From assembly GCA_964016875.1 (NCBI GenBank), contig OZ024737.1:32303683-32367682 (forward strand): a stretch of DNA of 64,000 nt, given 5' to 3'. The translations under genes and the position numbers were made by a program. The DNA comes from Fallopia convolvulus (Eukaryota > Streptophyta > Magnoliopsida > Caryophyllales > Polygonaceae). The stretch's first letter is position 1. Each line of letters opens with the position of its first letter. The notes below the pieces were generated by a model. It did no database searches and was not told the origin of the DNA. It was given only the letters and a program-made list of their open reading frames with translations. Of the stretch, positions 46,901 to 57,879 are shown piece after piece.

Positions 46901-48890
46901 TCTAACTTTGTTGTACAAAGATTTTTTTTGGTTGTATGTTTTAACCATAAATTTGATGCAGGAGAACTTATCAGTAACTTCTTGAACAACAATTCCAATC
47001 AATTGACCTTTTATGGGTAAGTTGGTTCACTAATTAGCCATCTTAAATTCCTTAAGTAATTATAGAAGTTACTTTCTCTATTCTCGTCATATTTCATGAT
47101 CTTGCAGCCTGTTCTCCTTACAAGAGGGTCTCAAAGAGAGAGAGCTCTGTGTTTTCTTTCGTAACAATCACTTTAGCACCATGTTTAAGGTCAGTACTTT
47201 AGCATGTGTTAATATGTTGATGTATGCATCTTAGCTTTCATTCGGCTCCTAATGACCACTTGGAGTCGGTTATATTTGTTCACTTATGGGTTTATTTATT
47301 GAATTCCTGTTGCAGTTCAACGGAGAACTTTATATTTTAATTACTGATCAAGGATACATGAATGAATCAGGTTTAGTTTGGGAAAAGCTCAATGAGGTAA
47401 GATCTCACCCCTTTGCAATTAATAGTTGCTAAATTTTCAGCAAGAGGAATGTATTGTATTATATTTTTATTGAAAAAAATGAATATCAAGATGCTAGAAT
47501 ATGGCTTTAGTGGCCTTCAGAAGAACACTTGTTTAATACTTCGTAAAGTAATTATGAAAAACAGACGGCATAAACATAAAGTTTTTTGATGAAAATTCCA
47601 TGCCAACCCTTCTGCTTGTTTGGAAACATTCACAAGAATAATGTATGTATCAATATGTTTTTTCTGCAGAACATTCTCACAAGTAATTCTCTTAATAATT
47701 TGCCAAGATAAAAGGGACATTGCTTTGAGAAGCCAAGTTTGTACTAATAAATTGTATTGCTCAATGCTTATAATATAAAAGCTGGTTTATAATTTTGTTG
47801 ATGTCTTTGTATAAAAAATTAAGAAATTCCAAACGTGAAATCATTAGATATAGATGTTTCAATGTGTTTAGCCTATAAAAAAAAGAAAAAGAAAATTGAT
47901 CTTAATTTAAGGCAACTAATCATCTTGACCTTCCATGCCAAGGGAACAATTCTCGTTATTATTGTCATGCTCACTAATTAGTTTATATTCTCATAATTCG
48001 CAGGTTAGTGGGGATTCTGTGTTTTATGATTGTGATTTCAAGGAATTCAGGCCTGAAACCGATGCTCCTGGCACATGGGATGTAAGAAATGCCGTTGAAA
48101 GTACAACGGTATACTTCTCTTTCCTTTTCACTCACTTTGATAATTAATGTGGAATTTCACTATTCTGGCGTTAGTTGTGTGTTTTGAAGCACGTATTTAA
48201 GTGGTGAGCAATGAGCATCACTATCAAGTGATAACCATTATAGAGAAAGAACAAGGTTTCTTGAGAACTTGGTTTAGTCATGAAGTTTGCAAGTAATGAA
48301 CCTACAATATAAACTTGTGCCGCAGGATTTTATGGCTAGAATGGGGAACTCTGGACAGGATGATTTGAGTATGAAGTAAGCATCTTAACTAAGTTTATTA
48401 GCAATGTTGTTGAATAAGTGCACACCAAATTTCTTTCCCTCTATTTACAGCTAACTATATATCCTTCTTTAGTCTTTAGTTTTTACTAAATCATAAGTTA
48501 GTTCTTTTAATTCTTTCATGATTAGGAGTTGATGTGGATTTTCTTAACAGTTCTGATTTGCAACTTGCAATGGCTTTGCAAAAGCAAGAGTTTGAGCAAC
48601 AGCAGCAGCAACCACAGCGCCGTGCACCACAACCACAACCACAACCACCCTCCACTATTGGTGGTTCAAGATTGATAACTGGTCCTCAGGTAACTTGAAT
48701 TTTGAATTGACTTCTCTTTTGGCTTAAATTGCTCGTTTCATATAGGTATGGTTTTTTTTCTTCCTTGTAACGGTGTATTTTTCTTGATATCGCTGCTATG
48801 TGTTTGCAGACATCAAGACCTGCTGCCAGAACTTCCTCACCTTCTCCGAGGCAGGATAAGAAATCAAAGGATGGGTGTAGTATCATGTAG
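43961..48890 (+). CDS. MINDY-family (DUF544) Lys48-specific deubiquitinase with C-terminal CaaX
   Basis: Twelve GT-AG exons: 43961-44141, 44406-44524, 44616-44722, 44820-44907, 45716-46838, 46962-47016, 47108-47189, 47316-47396, 48004-48108, 48326-48375, 48551-48689, 48810-48890. They sum to 2211 nt (736 aa). MINDY enzymes trim Lys48-linked polyubiquitin. The catalytic block QNDNGPCPLLGICNVLSLR holds the Gln and Cys. The catalytic His is in FFRNNHFSTMFK, with FNGELYILITDQGYMNE following. The N-terminus is Pro-rich (DEPPPPPPPP). The large exon 5 encodes a long Ser/Glu/Asp-rich, probably disordered insert (~350 aa) inside the catalytic domain and contains two EP(L/M)YEGE motifs. After it come a Gln/Pro-rich segment with a ubiquitin-interacting-like SDLQLAMALQKQEFE. 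The C-terminus DGCSIM is a CaaX box with Met at the end, predicting farnesylation and membrane attachment. Frames join cleanly. Confidence 0.93.
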
Positions 48891-49885
48891 AAATCAATTT
48901 CCTGGAAAGTTTGGTGGTATTACTAAAACTCTAAGCACCTACTTTTATTTTCTTTGGTCTTTTCTGATATCATTTTACTTCATTCTAAAAACAGGCTCAC
49001 CCTTTTTTGTGTATAAAGGTGTTGTTCTTCTGATTGTAAATAAACGGACGTACATAAAATGCCAGTGCAAACCCATTTGTGCAGTTGTGCTTCTGTTTTT
49101 GTCCGATTTTCTGCATTTTTGTATGTGCAATGGAGACTCTAATTTAATTTCGTGAGAAAAATCTAATTGAAGTATTATTGCTGTGTGATTAGTGAATTTC
49201 TTTGCATTAAAAGGAATATTGGGCAAAATTGAAGTGTAATAATCTATACTTGAATTGATATAAGCATCCTCATCCTCGGTTTAGTTGACGGGATTTCAAG
49301 GGACTGACGTGAAAATGGATCTGTTATCTTTTTGTTTGGTTAAAATTCAGTGGTTTGATTCGGCAAATGTCAAGAACCGGATTGGAACCTAAATTGATTT
49401 TTGACTCACATCAAACAAAGTTCTTCTTTCCAAAATATTTTTTGGATTGCTTGGTTTGTTTTCAAAGTCTTCATAGGTAAACAAGATCAACGGAAGGTTT
49501 TTTTTATTGGATATTTTTGGTGTATGACTGTCTACATGACTACATACGTAATAATATCAAAGCTTAGAAAATATCATTATTGTTTATTAGCTTATGCTTT
49601 TTTTTTAAAGTTTAGCTATTACAACTTGGAATTGTTTTAAGATACTTTTCAAATTTAACTTGTTTATATGACTTTTCATTATTTTACAAGAGCCACAATT
49701 TCAAACTAAAAAATAACGCTTCTTCCTTTGCCTTGAGGAAAAATAGATTAAACGAACTGTGTTATACGTACAAGTAATTTAGATAAACTAGTTAAGACCT
49801 TAAAGACTTAACATCATCACCTACCTAACCCAATTAACCAAACTCTTTTGAGAAATTGAAGAAGTGCCGCCATGATGATCGTCGA
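48891..49885. other. MINDY-SKP1 convergent intergenic region
   Basis: Probable 3' UTRs of the two genes. No further exon or RNA gene is seen. Confidence 0.5.
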
Positions 49886-50463
49886 TTACTCGAATGCCCA
49901 TTGGTTTTCCCTCCTAACCTCCTCTTCCTCCTCGGGTGTGAAGTCGTTGACGATGTTGAACGTCTTCCTGATCTCCTCAGGGGTCTTCCCCTTGATCATG
50001 TCCGCAACGGTTTGGCAAGTCAGTTCCAGAAGCCCCTTAATGTTCAGGTAGTTTGCAGCCTGCACATTCAATTATCAAATTATGAGTCCACACTGGAAAT
50101 TGCAAAATATATCTCCAAAACCATGAAAATTGCAAATTATACTATCAAAGTTTGTAGCTTTTTGGTTACCAAGACGAGGTCGAATAGCGTGGCCTGGTCA
50201 ACCTTGACTAACTCAGCATCGAAATTCTTGAGGTCGTCATTAACAGCGGCGTCGGAGTTGGGAGGCTGGGCGTGCTTCGTGCAATACGCGAGTACTTTGG
50301 AGAGGATCTTGCTGTCCACGTTGGGGAGAGGGATCGCGTCGTCGACCGAGACGTCCTCTATCATGTTCTTGATCGTGATCGACTCCGACGCCACCGCCTC
50401 GTCCACCGCGAATTCCTCCCCGTCTTTGCTCCTCAGGATCACCTTGTTGCCTGAACTCGACAT
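49886..50463 (-). CDS. SKP1-like subunit of SCF ubiquitin ligases
   Basis: Two exons (50463-50170 and 50059-49886) sum to 468 nt, giving 155 aa, a normal SKP1 length. The single intron follows DLVL and precedes AANYLNI, the classic plant SKP1/ASK intron position. The N-terminal BTB/POZ fold (VILRSKDGEEFAVDEAVASE) binds cullin 1. The C-terminal helices (AANYLNIKGLLELTCQTVAD, MIKGKTPEEIRKTFNI) with the invariant end EEEEEVRRENQWAFE bind F-box proteins. The protein bridges F-box substrate receptors to CUL1 in cytosol and nucleus. Start MSSSGNKV is the first ATG in frame. A 29-bp tandem duplication abuts this ATG. Which ASK paralogue it is cannot be told. Confidence 0.95.
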
Positions 50464-50518
50464 CTTTCTTGATTTCGAGAACCCTAAACTATCTTTCTTG
50501 ATTTCGAGAACCCTAAAC
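50462..50518. repeat. 29-bp tandem duplication in the SKP1 leader
   Basis: ATCTTTCTTGATTTCGAGAA plus CCCTAAAC occurs at 50462-50489 and 50491-50518. The first copy includes two bases of the start codon. In the second the corresponding triplet is ATA on the coding strand, so it gives no extra start. Confidence 0.85.
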
Positions 50519-50614
50519 CGAAGAGGAAGAGCACGAGAGAAAAAGAGCGAGCGAGCGATTGATCGAAAGAAGAGTACGTAGTTAGTAGTACGCAAATTGA
50601 AAACAGCGTTTGTG

Positions 50615-50623
50615 TTTATATAA
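50615..50623 (-). promoter_or_regulatory. Candidate TATA box of SKP1
   Basis: The minus strand reads TTATATAAA about 150 bp upstream of the SKP1 ATG, leaving room for a ~120-nt leader that includes the duplicated 29-bp unit. Confidence 0.5.
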
Positions 50624-50769
50624 GGATTTATGTACCCTAAACTTGGTAGCTAAATCTTTTTAGCAAATCTGGCCAAGATAGATTTCGTATTTTTCTTAAT
50701 ACTAATTATTGTATGATTTTTCAGAAAGGTTTCACGTATATTATCACAATATAAATCTTCCATCCTAGA

Positions 50770-50830
50770 AATAGATATATACTAGCTGTACCCGTAAGAC
50801 TACGATTCGCTATTTTATAAACATTATAAA
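50770..50830 (-). other. Degraded Helitron 3' end
   Basis: TATACTAGCTGTACCCGTAA and the AT-rich sequence after it resemble the terminus at 51226 (both are followed by AAGATATTAATAAATAAAAA-type text), but the hairpin has decayed. It is probably an older copy of the same family. Confidence 0.45.
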
Positions 50831-51225
50831 TAAGATATTAATAAATAAAAATAAAAATATAAGTAATTTATTACTTGTAGAATGTATAATTTATTTAATC
50901 AAATATTATATTATTGATATTTTATTACTTTTCATGTACTTTTAAAAATTATCAATTATTTCAATATATTATCTATTTTTATTAATTTTAAACATTATTA
51001 ATTTTTATCATTAATTTTTTTATAAAAGGAAATCAATATATATCTATAAATAAATTCGTCCAAAGATATATGCTAAAAGATATTGTTATACTAAATAGAT
51101 ATTTGTTTGATGTTAAAGATAAATTTAAATATTTAAAAAAGAATTTAATAGAAAGAAGTTATAATAGGTAGAAATAAAATTAATTTTTAAATATGAGGTG
51201 GGGTCAGAATCTATAACTATATATA

Positions 51226-51912
51226 CTAGTTATCCCCGTCGTGCCCTGCACGACTATGAATCGATATTTATTTAGATATACTATAAAAAAGATATTAATA
51301 AATAAAAATATAATATAAATAATAATTGTGAATTGGTGATTTATATAAATTGTAAAAAAAGCATAATTCTAAATTAAAGCTTTTGATAACAAAAATGAAA
51401 ATAATGGGACATTTAATATGGATTAGCAAATAAAATTGACTTGACATATTACAGGATAAGATCTCGGTATATATTATATCTCGGTATATATTATAGGATA
51501 AGATCTCGGTATATATTTATATTATAGGATAAGGTCTCGTTATATATTTATATGAGTTTTTTTGGTAGATTATATTGGTGAGTTGTTAGGATCATAAAAA
51601 TATGGTAAAAATATTTTTATATGTAAATAAATTTTCAAAAAAAACATTATTGTAATCCAATATAAAAAAATTAAAAAATTAATTGATATTTGTAGATTAT
51701 GTGGTAATATGATGTGTACATAATATATGAGTGATATGGAAATTTTTTGATATGTGGACTATGACATGAAATATTTATAAAGACGTCTAAATTATAAGAA
51801 AATGACACGTGTAAAAATATGAGGTGGCTTAATATAGAATCGACATGTGGCGAAATCCTAGGTGGCGTAATGAGAAGGCTTCAAACCTTATTGCTTTTAT
51901 ATATATAGTAGA
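51226..51912 (-). mobile_element. Non-autonomous Helitron
   Basis: A 687-bp element on the minus strand. Its 5' end is A|TCTACTATATATATAAAAGC (forward 51912 downward). Its 3' end is hairpin GTCGTGC-AG-GGCACGAC (forward 51238-51254) followed by GGGGATAA and CTAG (51226-51229), with host T next (forward A at 51225). TC...CTAG ends placed between A and T are diagnostic. There is no coding sequence. Inside, a short AAGATCTCGGTATATAT-type repeat occurs three to four times (51460-51545). Confidence 0.85.
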
Positions 51913-52128
51913 TTAAAGATGTACCTTTTTCGAGCCACTAGAACAATTCTGACCCCATCTTAGATTTAAGAAAAAGCTTATTTTCCATTCTTATTATTTC
52001 TAATTTTCTATTTTTTTATTTCTATCTTATTCTAATTTAATAATCTAATTCTTATCTAAACAGCATTCTACTATATTAAATAATAATTTAAAAAGAAAAA
52101 AGATAAGTTATCTAAAAGTCTGAGTAAG

Positions 52129-53076
52129 GTTCTAATAAAACAACCCCTTATCCTAAAAAATAAAGAGCATTTAGAATCCTTAGATCTCCTTGATCCAATG
52201 GCTGATATTGTATCTCTTTTAGGACGCGATGACATTTTGGTAATTTCTCAAAATTATAAAAGTGCATCGTTATGTTCGATTCACTATAAAAGTTTATTTT
52301 TATGGCGGAAAAGTGCATTGTGAAATACCAAAAAGTGCATTACTAAAATTATTTTCACATCAACACGTAAATAGTTGGTAGTTTCCATGACAAATTATTA
52401 ATAAAATCCACCTGATTACGTATTGATTAGGGCATAAGTTAAGCATTTTAGTTTTCCTATAAATCTTTATCGAGTCAATTTTATTAATAACTTTTACAAT
52501 TCAGCATTAATCAATAAGTAATTAGTTGGTAGTTTCCATGACAGATTTTCACTCCTTCAGTCACTAACAATCCCTTAAAAAAACCAATTGACTCAATTCC
52601 AACCAAACGAACAAACACACAAAAGGGGCAATAAAAGGCTGATGACAAGAGAAATTTGAAAGGTGACCTATAAGAAGAAATTTGAACAAATCTAACCCTG
52701 CACAACTACTGTAGAAAGTACGCCCAAAATTAAATTTGAGAGATTAATAGTTACCATGGGAAAACCAAAAAACATAAACGAGACGGTAAAAAGTAAGGTC
52801 GGCAAGGACGCGACGGAGACGGGGAGGGAGGGGCGTGTGAGAGAGAGGTGGGATGAACTTTACCGAAATAAAGCCTAATTTTTCGGTTTAATAATGCACT
52901 TTACCGATTTCGTAATGCACTTTTTTGACATAACGATGGACTTTTGTAATTTTTAATAAATTATGAAAATACCACCGCGTCCCTAAAAGGGATAGAACCT
53001 TAGCCCTTGGATCACCTTGATCCAAGGGTGCTAAACTCTTCTTATTTTATAGGATAAAGAGATGTTTTATTTCAAC
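52129..53076. mobile_element. Long-TIR non-autonomous DNA element (Mutator-like)
   Basis: About 220-240 bp at the left end (52129-52370) is inversely repeated at the right end (about 52850-53076). Matching landmarks are GATCTCCTTGATCCAA / TTGGATCACCTTGATCC, CTTTTAGGACGCG / CGCGTCCCTAAAAG and AGTGCATCGTTATGT / ACATAACGATGGACT. The middle has CATGACA-rich AT DNA and a 52511-52705 frame without meaning. Long inverted ends suggest a Mutator-like MITE. I could not verify a 9-bp duplication, so boundaries are approximate. Confidence 0.65.
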
Positions 53077-53520
53077 TTATATAACATTACGTTTCAAAGA
53101 TAACTTTTCCCCCCCGAATAATGTTCTATTGTATTTTGATTTTGATTTTTCTATTATATTTTTATAGATAGAGTTATTTATCATTACTATATACTAATGC
53201 GGAGGTTAAAATAATATACAAAACAGTCCGAGATTAAATTACATCATCCTTGTCTATTTCAATTTGGTAAAAATTTAACAAATATAAATAAATAATTTTA
53301 TAAACTTCCCTGCAGGGCACGAGAACTAAGATTAGTTTATACTAATCAAGGATTATTTTTAATTGGTTATATTTATATGTTAAACAAAACAACCGATATT
53401 AGTTTTTTAATTATTATTTTTGGATAGGATAGTTTTTTTTGTAGAAAAGATGTGTATAGTTTGGTATAAGAATATCTTTGCCTATATTACTTTCTAATTA
53501 TTAATTTTAATTAAGAAAAA

Positions 53521-53550
53521 TCCGTACAAGGTACGGAAATACATACTAGT
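53521..53550 (+). other. Helitron 3' terminus
   Basis: Hairpin TCCGTAC-AAG-GTACGGA (53521-53537), spacer AATACATA, then CTAG (53546-53549) and T. This marks the right end of a plus-oriented Helitron whose 5' end I did not locate. Confidence 0.75.
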
Positions 53551-53879
53551 TAAGTTTATTATAAATATAGTGTAATGTACGTACAACCTTATATCACTAT
53601 AATTAAGTTTATTTTGAACAGTTCCATGTATATAATAAATTGATAAGTTTTTATCTTATTACTTATCAATTTTCATAATTAAATAAATTTATCATGTTTT
53701 GGATATTAATTTAATTCGTAATACTATAAAATATTATTGTTTCAAATAAAAAACTTTTATAGTTTATTGATTTCAAATATTTATTCAAAATTTTATATTT
53801 AAGCATTTACATAATTATTTTTCTCGGATAATAAATATATTTAAAAATATTTTATCATTAATATTTTATTTAAGAAAAA

Positions 53880-53909
53880 TCCGTATAAGATACAGAAACA
53901 CATACTAGT
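53880..53909 (+). other. Second, slightly degraded Helitron 3' terminus
   Basis: TCCGTAT-AAG-ATACAGA (one stem mismatch), spacer, then CTAG (53905-53908) and T. It closely parallels the terminus 359 bp upstream, including the preceding TTAAGAAAAA-like text, so it is probably the same family. Confidence 0.65.
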
Positions 53910-54284
53910 ATAAAGCTAAAGCAAACACGTTACAAGAGTCATAAGTTGTGAATTTAAGTTTTAAGTTACCTATTTTAAGGTGGATATGTTTTAGATAATG
54001 ACTGATGACATATTACATGAGCATTTATTAGGAATTTTAATTCGGAAAATATTAAGAAGAGAAAGTGAAAGGCCAACTGTGCTTTGGCCTCCGAGAGAAA
54101 GAAAATGAAAATTGAGTGGTGAAAAGGACAACTCAACAAATACGTCGCCAATTGGACGGCTCCTCATATGGGACCCAAATCACCGTCTCCCGAAGTTCCA
54201 ATGGGTACTTACCTTACACACTCAATATATTTTTTTTATCCGATAAATTTTAAGATAGCCAACTACTACTTGGACTAGCCTAGA
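53910..54284. other. Intergenic DNA, no gene seen
   Basis: No coding signal is recognised. It ends at the target-site duplication AGCCTAGA of the LINE tail that follows. Confidence 0.4.
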
Positions 54285-54641
54285 CCATCGCCTTACGCCA
54301 GGGACTTTTTGAGGCCATCATACGTGGCATTCCCCGGATCCAGATTGAAGGCGATAATGTGCAGCTGGTCAATGCCGTACTCGGTGACTGGCGCTGCCCG
54401 TGGGAGATCGAGATGCTGCGTGCGGATATCCATTGTTTGTTGGCTCGTTTCCAGGAGTGGCGTATCTCGCACGTTGTTCGGGAGTGCAACTCTGTGGCGG
54501 ACTTCATTGCTGGATCGTTCAGACGCGTCTCCTCCGTCCCACTAGCAGTTGATCCGGGTCTTCGTACCCTCATCCGCCGGGATGCTCTAGGGTGACCAGT
54601 AGTGGTCTCCCTAATCTCTTTCCTTATCAAATAAAAAAAAA
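54285..54641 (+). mobile_element. 357-bp LINE tail encoding part of an RNase H domain
   Basis: Plus-strand frame ALRQGLFEAIIRGIPRIQIE, then GDNVQLVNAV and, further on, SHVVRECNSVADFIAGSFRR, ends in a stop at about 54595. This is the C-terminal half of an RVT_3-type RNase H (IEGDN carries one acidic residue, NSVADFIA the last one). A poly(A) run (about 54631-54641) closes it. The 8-bp duplication AGCCTAGA flanks it (54277-54284 and 54642-54649). The frame is open over the whole piece, so the insertion is fairly young. Confidence 0.85.
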
Positions 54642-54689
54642 AGCCTAGAGCACCATTAAACGAGTGAGAAGTGTAAACGGTTCTAGAGA

Positions 54690-54790
54690 AATTAAAATTA
54701 TGGTTTCGTTACCGATGGGTGTCGAACCGGTGACCTCGGAGTTCTTCCCCCAAGGCCTAGCCAGTACAACTGGGCCCTCACCCAACTCAA
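54690..54790 (-). mobile_element. Possible tRNA-derived SINE
   Basis: The minus strand carries a pol III B-box-like GGTTCGACACC (complement of 54718-54728). Upstream is an A-box-like GTTGTACTGGCTAGG, with tRNA-like spacing between them (GAAGAACTCCGAGGTCACC). No cloverleaf is complete, so a SINE head is likelier than a tRNA gene. The tail is not defined. Confidence 0.45.
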
Positions 54791-54942
54791 TACATTTTAT
54801 ATAAGGTGGATTTATTCTAGAGGAGAGATAAAATTTAACATTCGGGTTTATATAGATAAGATAAATATTAAAAAGAGAAAATTAGATATAAATTATTTAT
54901 TATTTATTATTATTATTATTGTAATTTTGAATATAAAAATTA

Positions 54943-57875
54943 CATAAAGTTGGATGACAGCCTAGAAACAAGTTGGGCCCCTACACCCTTCTGAATGCAA
55001 AAACTCAATCTATGAAAAATGAATGCACCACTCTTAGCATTGTTAAAGTGGCTAATAGAGAGAGATTTAATACGTGAAAGTGTGTCCAAAGCCTCTTTAT
55101 CGAATTCCCCAAAAATAGAGAAAGCGAAAGGGATAAATTTGTATTCATTCTCCTCACATTTGGACATATACTTCTTCTTTTTCCTCTCCACAATATTGTG
55201 CATGGCCAATCCAGGCGTCCAAGAACTCGCACCCATACCAGCAAAGGGAGAGACCCCGGTCACATCCACACAAGCATCCTTACCCTGATGCCAGTTAAAG
55301 AGTAAAAGGTCAGTGAGCCTAAGATCATGCCCATTCTCCGAGAGAAAATCCATAGGAGCCTCCTTCCGCACCGCGATCCCAACCTTGGAGCAAATATCAA
55401 CAAGGATATCACGCACCAGATTATGCCTGAACTTCACACCCACCTCACTAGAACAGTGTACAACATGATCCCCCCATTTATCCATCCCGGGAGCGTTACA
55501 ACTCGGGCAAATACTTCCATCAGAAAACAGAGGTATCATAAATATGTAGCACAACACAGAACGAAACTAACAATGGTTCATCCTCTGTCCCAAGCCATCA
55601 AAAGGGATAGTGAACAAAAAATCCTATGCATGAGGAGCACAAATACAGCTAAGAACAACAACCTTCCTTGGCCTAAGCATGTACCTATCGACGAGGCTTT
55701 TCTCAACAACACCAAAATAACACCTTGCCAGAGTTTTCATCATTTGGAGGGTAGGAGAATCGGTGGTGAGAGAGATAGCATCGACATTACAAAGGGCATT
55801 GGAGTCATCAAGAACATACTGAAAGGAAGAGCCAGGAGAAACTATACCCATATTTAACAGAATATTGGCCTACAGTGTGCTCGTTTGAAGCCGAGAAGCA
55901 AGGAAAGCATAGCGGATAACATCCCCAACAACAAAGATGCCAAGACCACCCCCTTTAATGGGGAGAGTGGCCAACCGCCATTGCCAATCCCCAAAATCCA
56001 GCCCTGACGTGGTGACAACCTTCTCCAAGGAGAGACGCAGAGCATGGTCAAACTGAATTTGAGCAGCCTTGAAAGACACAGGGGAGCAATTTCTCAAGGC
56101 ATAGGACAACTTTGCAACCCCATCACAATTGCGTAGAAGAAGGAGCTCACATTGGTGGTCATTTAGCCGGTTAACCGCCTCCATTAAGGCAATTGTTTTA
56201 GAGACCCTCTTCAAGCCAAGTCTCTACTGAAGCCCACATCCAAGCTGACCGACCCACCAAGAAGTTTGACACCACTACATTGGCGAGAGATGTTCGAAGG
56301 GAAAAGCTCAGTTTTATCAACATTCAAGAACAAACCACGTGCGAGCCCATCCGACCTAATAATGTCAAACGCCTTGGATACCATAAGAGTATCACCAACA
56401 ATGGTGTCATCATCAAGATACCAAGCTTGAAGGGTAAGATTGCAGGCATGATTAATGGACTGAACCAAAGGATGCAAAGCAAGGGCAAACAACAGAGGGC
56501 CCAAAGGATCACCTTGTTGTACCCCTTGACAAGACCGAAGGACATAATCTTCATAGTAAAGCCTAGCATGTTGAGGAGCAATAGACGGACACCTCAACCT
56601 AGTTTCCTGGAGTAGGACACTCCTATCGACTAAGTTGAAAGCGTTATGGAAATCTACTAATTGCATAGAAAGTTCAACCTCATTGCCCTTAGACTCAACA
56701 AGCCTGTTCACAGAGTGTAGAATTGCCTCACAACCCCCAAGAACGCCCACTCTAAAATGAAAATCCTACAAATAACGGTTCATAGAAGGGTCAACCATAG
56801 ACGAAGCAACCTTGGAAACAAGTCTCCTCCATACAGTGCCGAAAGCAATAGGGCGCAAACCACCACCCGACTTGACCAAAGGAGTCAAGGGAGCACTAGC
56901 AATGAACTGCCCTAAATGGCTAGGGCACTAGCCCTGTAGGAATAAGTTAACAACCCTAGTGAAGATCCTAACAAATCATCGGCCACCGCAGAAGCAGCCC
57001 CTCCCAAAATATCAACAAAATGTTGAGCCCTAAGGCCATCACGACCACATGAAGTCCCTTTAGGGAAGCTGCGGATCCTATCAAGCACCACATCTTTATT
57101 AACAAAGAGAGCATCCTCACCCAACGAAGAAGAAGGCAACACCGGAGAGGGGGCATAAGGGTGTTTGGCCTCCAATTCACTAAGAGTGTCAAGATTAGAT
57201 GGGGTAACTCCAGAAGACGTAAGGACCTTAATAGAAGCGATGAAGTGCCCGTCCCCAAGCTTACGCTTGCATTGGAAAAGGTTAGCTTCATCAAGGCTTC
57301 TTGATTTCTTCACACCCCTAGAGAGAGTCGCCACTTCAGATAAGCGATCAAGCATCAACCCAAGCCTGTCCCCAGGATCCCTCCATCTAAGAATGGCGCG
57401 AGAAATACAATCAAACTGACACCGGTCCCATTCTCCCGACCACCGTTGAACCCTATTGGTAGGCACAAAAGCAGTAAATGCAGCAGGGCAAAATAAGAAG
57501 TTTCACCCAAGCCGACACATCACTTGGGCTCACAAGGACCTTATCAAGAGTACTAAGGAAAACTCTAGCAAAGCCAATCCTCAACTTAGGGGGAATACAC
57601 TTAACAATTTGCAACTTTTTTGAGAAAACATGATTAAGGAGATGTATGTCGAAACAAGCAAGAGCATCCCCATGTAAGGACAACTGAGAGGGAACAACAG
57701 AAGCGCTATCAATCTTACCAACCAAGGAGCGCAACGTCATCAAAACTAGGTGCATGGATCACAACACCATCAGCATGCTTATAATTATTACTAAAAGTAT
57801 GGGTGCAAAAACACTCACCACAAAGCCAGATACCAGCCTGATGAAGCGCCGAGTCCAGTGCTGAGAAAATGTAGT
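54943..57875 (-). mobile_element. Unusual non-LTR RT element with putative restriction-like endonuclease C-terminus
   Basis: Minus-strand coding relic with several frameshifts and stops. In order: an N-terminal zinc-finger-like WLCGECFCTHTFS (about 57810); HAPSFDDVALLG; CIPPKLRIGFARVF; RVQRWSGEWDRC; SFPKGTSCGRDGLRAQHFVD; PLTPLVKSGGGLRPIAFGTV. The RT core has LVDFHNAFNLVDR, CQGVQQGDPLGPLLFALALH and AWYLDDDTIVG (YLDD catalytic pair), then FGDWQWRLATLPIKGGGLGI. The C-terminal ORF (54940-55557) has CPSCNAPGMDKWGDHVVHC, a CxxC...H...C finger. It continues KFRHNLVRDILVDI and LRLTDLLLFNWHQGKDACVD, where an Arg-Pro-Ala-Asp is usual for LRLTD, then VTGVSPF, ending KGVGAQLVSRLSSNF. This family is known in plants and differs from L1 and RTE. 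The PD-(D/E)XK reading of the C-terminus is my inference. Confidence 0.75.
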
Positions 57876-57879
57876 CGTT

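Noticed and set aside
49856..50581. 241-aa plus-strand frame over SKP1
   Set aside because: Antisense shadow of SKP1 that also reads through its intron.
54700..54790. A second tRNA gene on the minus strand
   Set aside because: A B-box-like sequence is present but acceptor and anticodon stems do not close; a SINE head fits better.
55327..55857. 176-aa plus-strand frame
   Set aside because: Antisense to the C-terminal part of the RT element, where the minus strand shows the conserved motifs.
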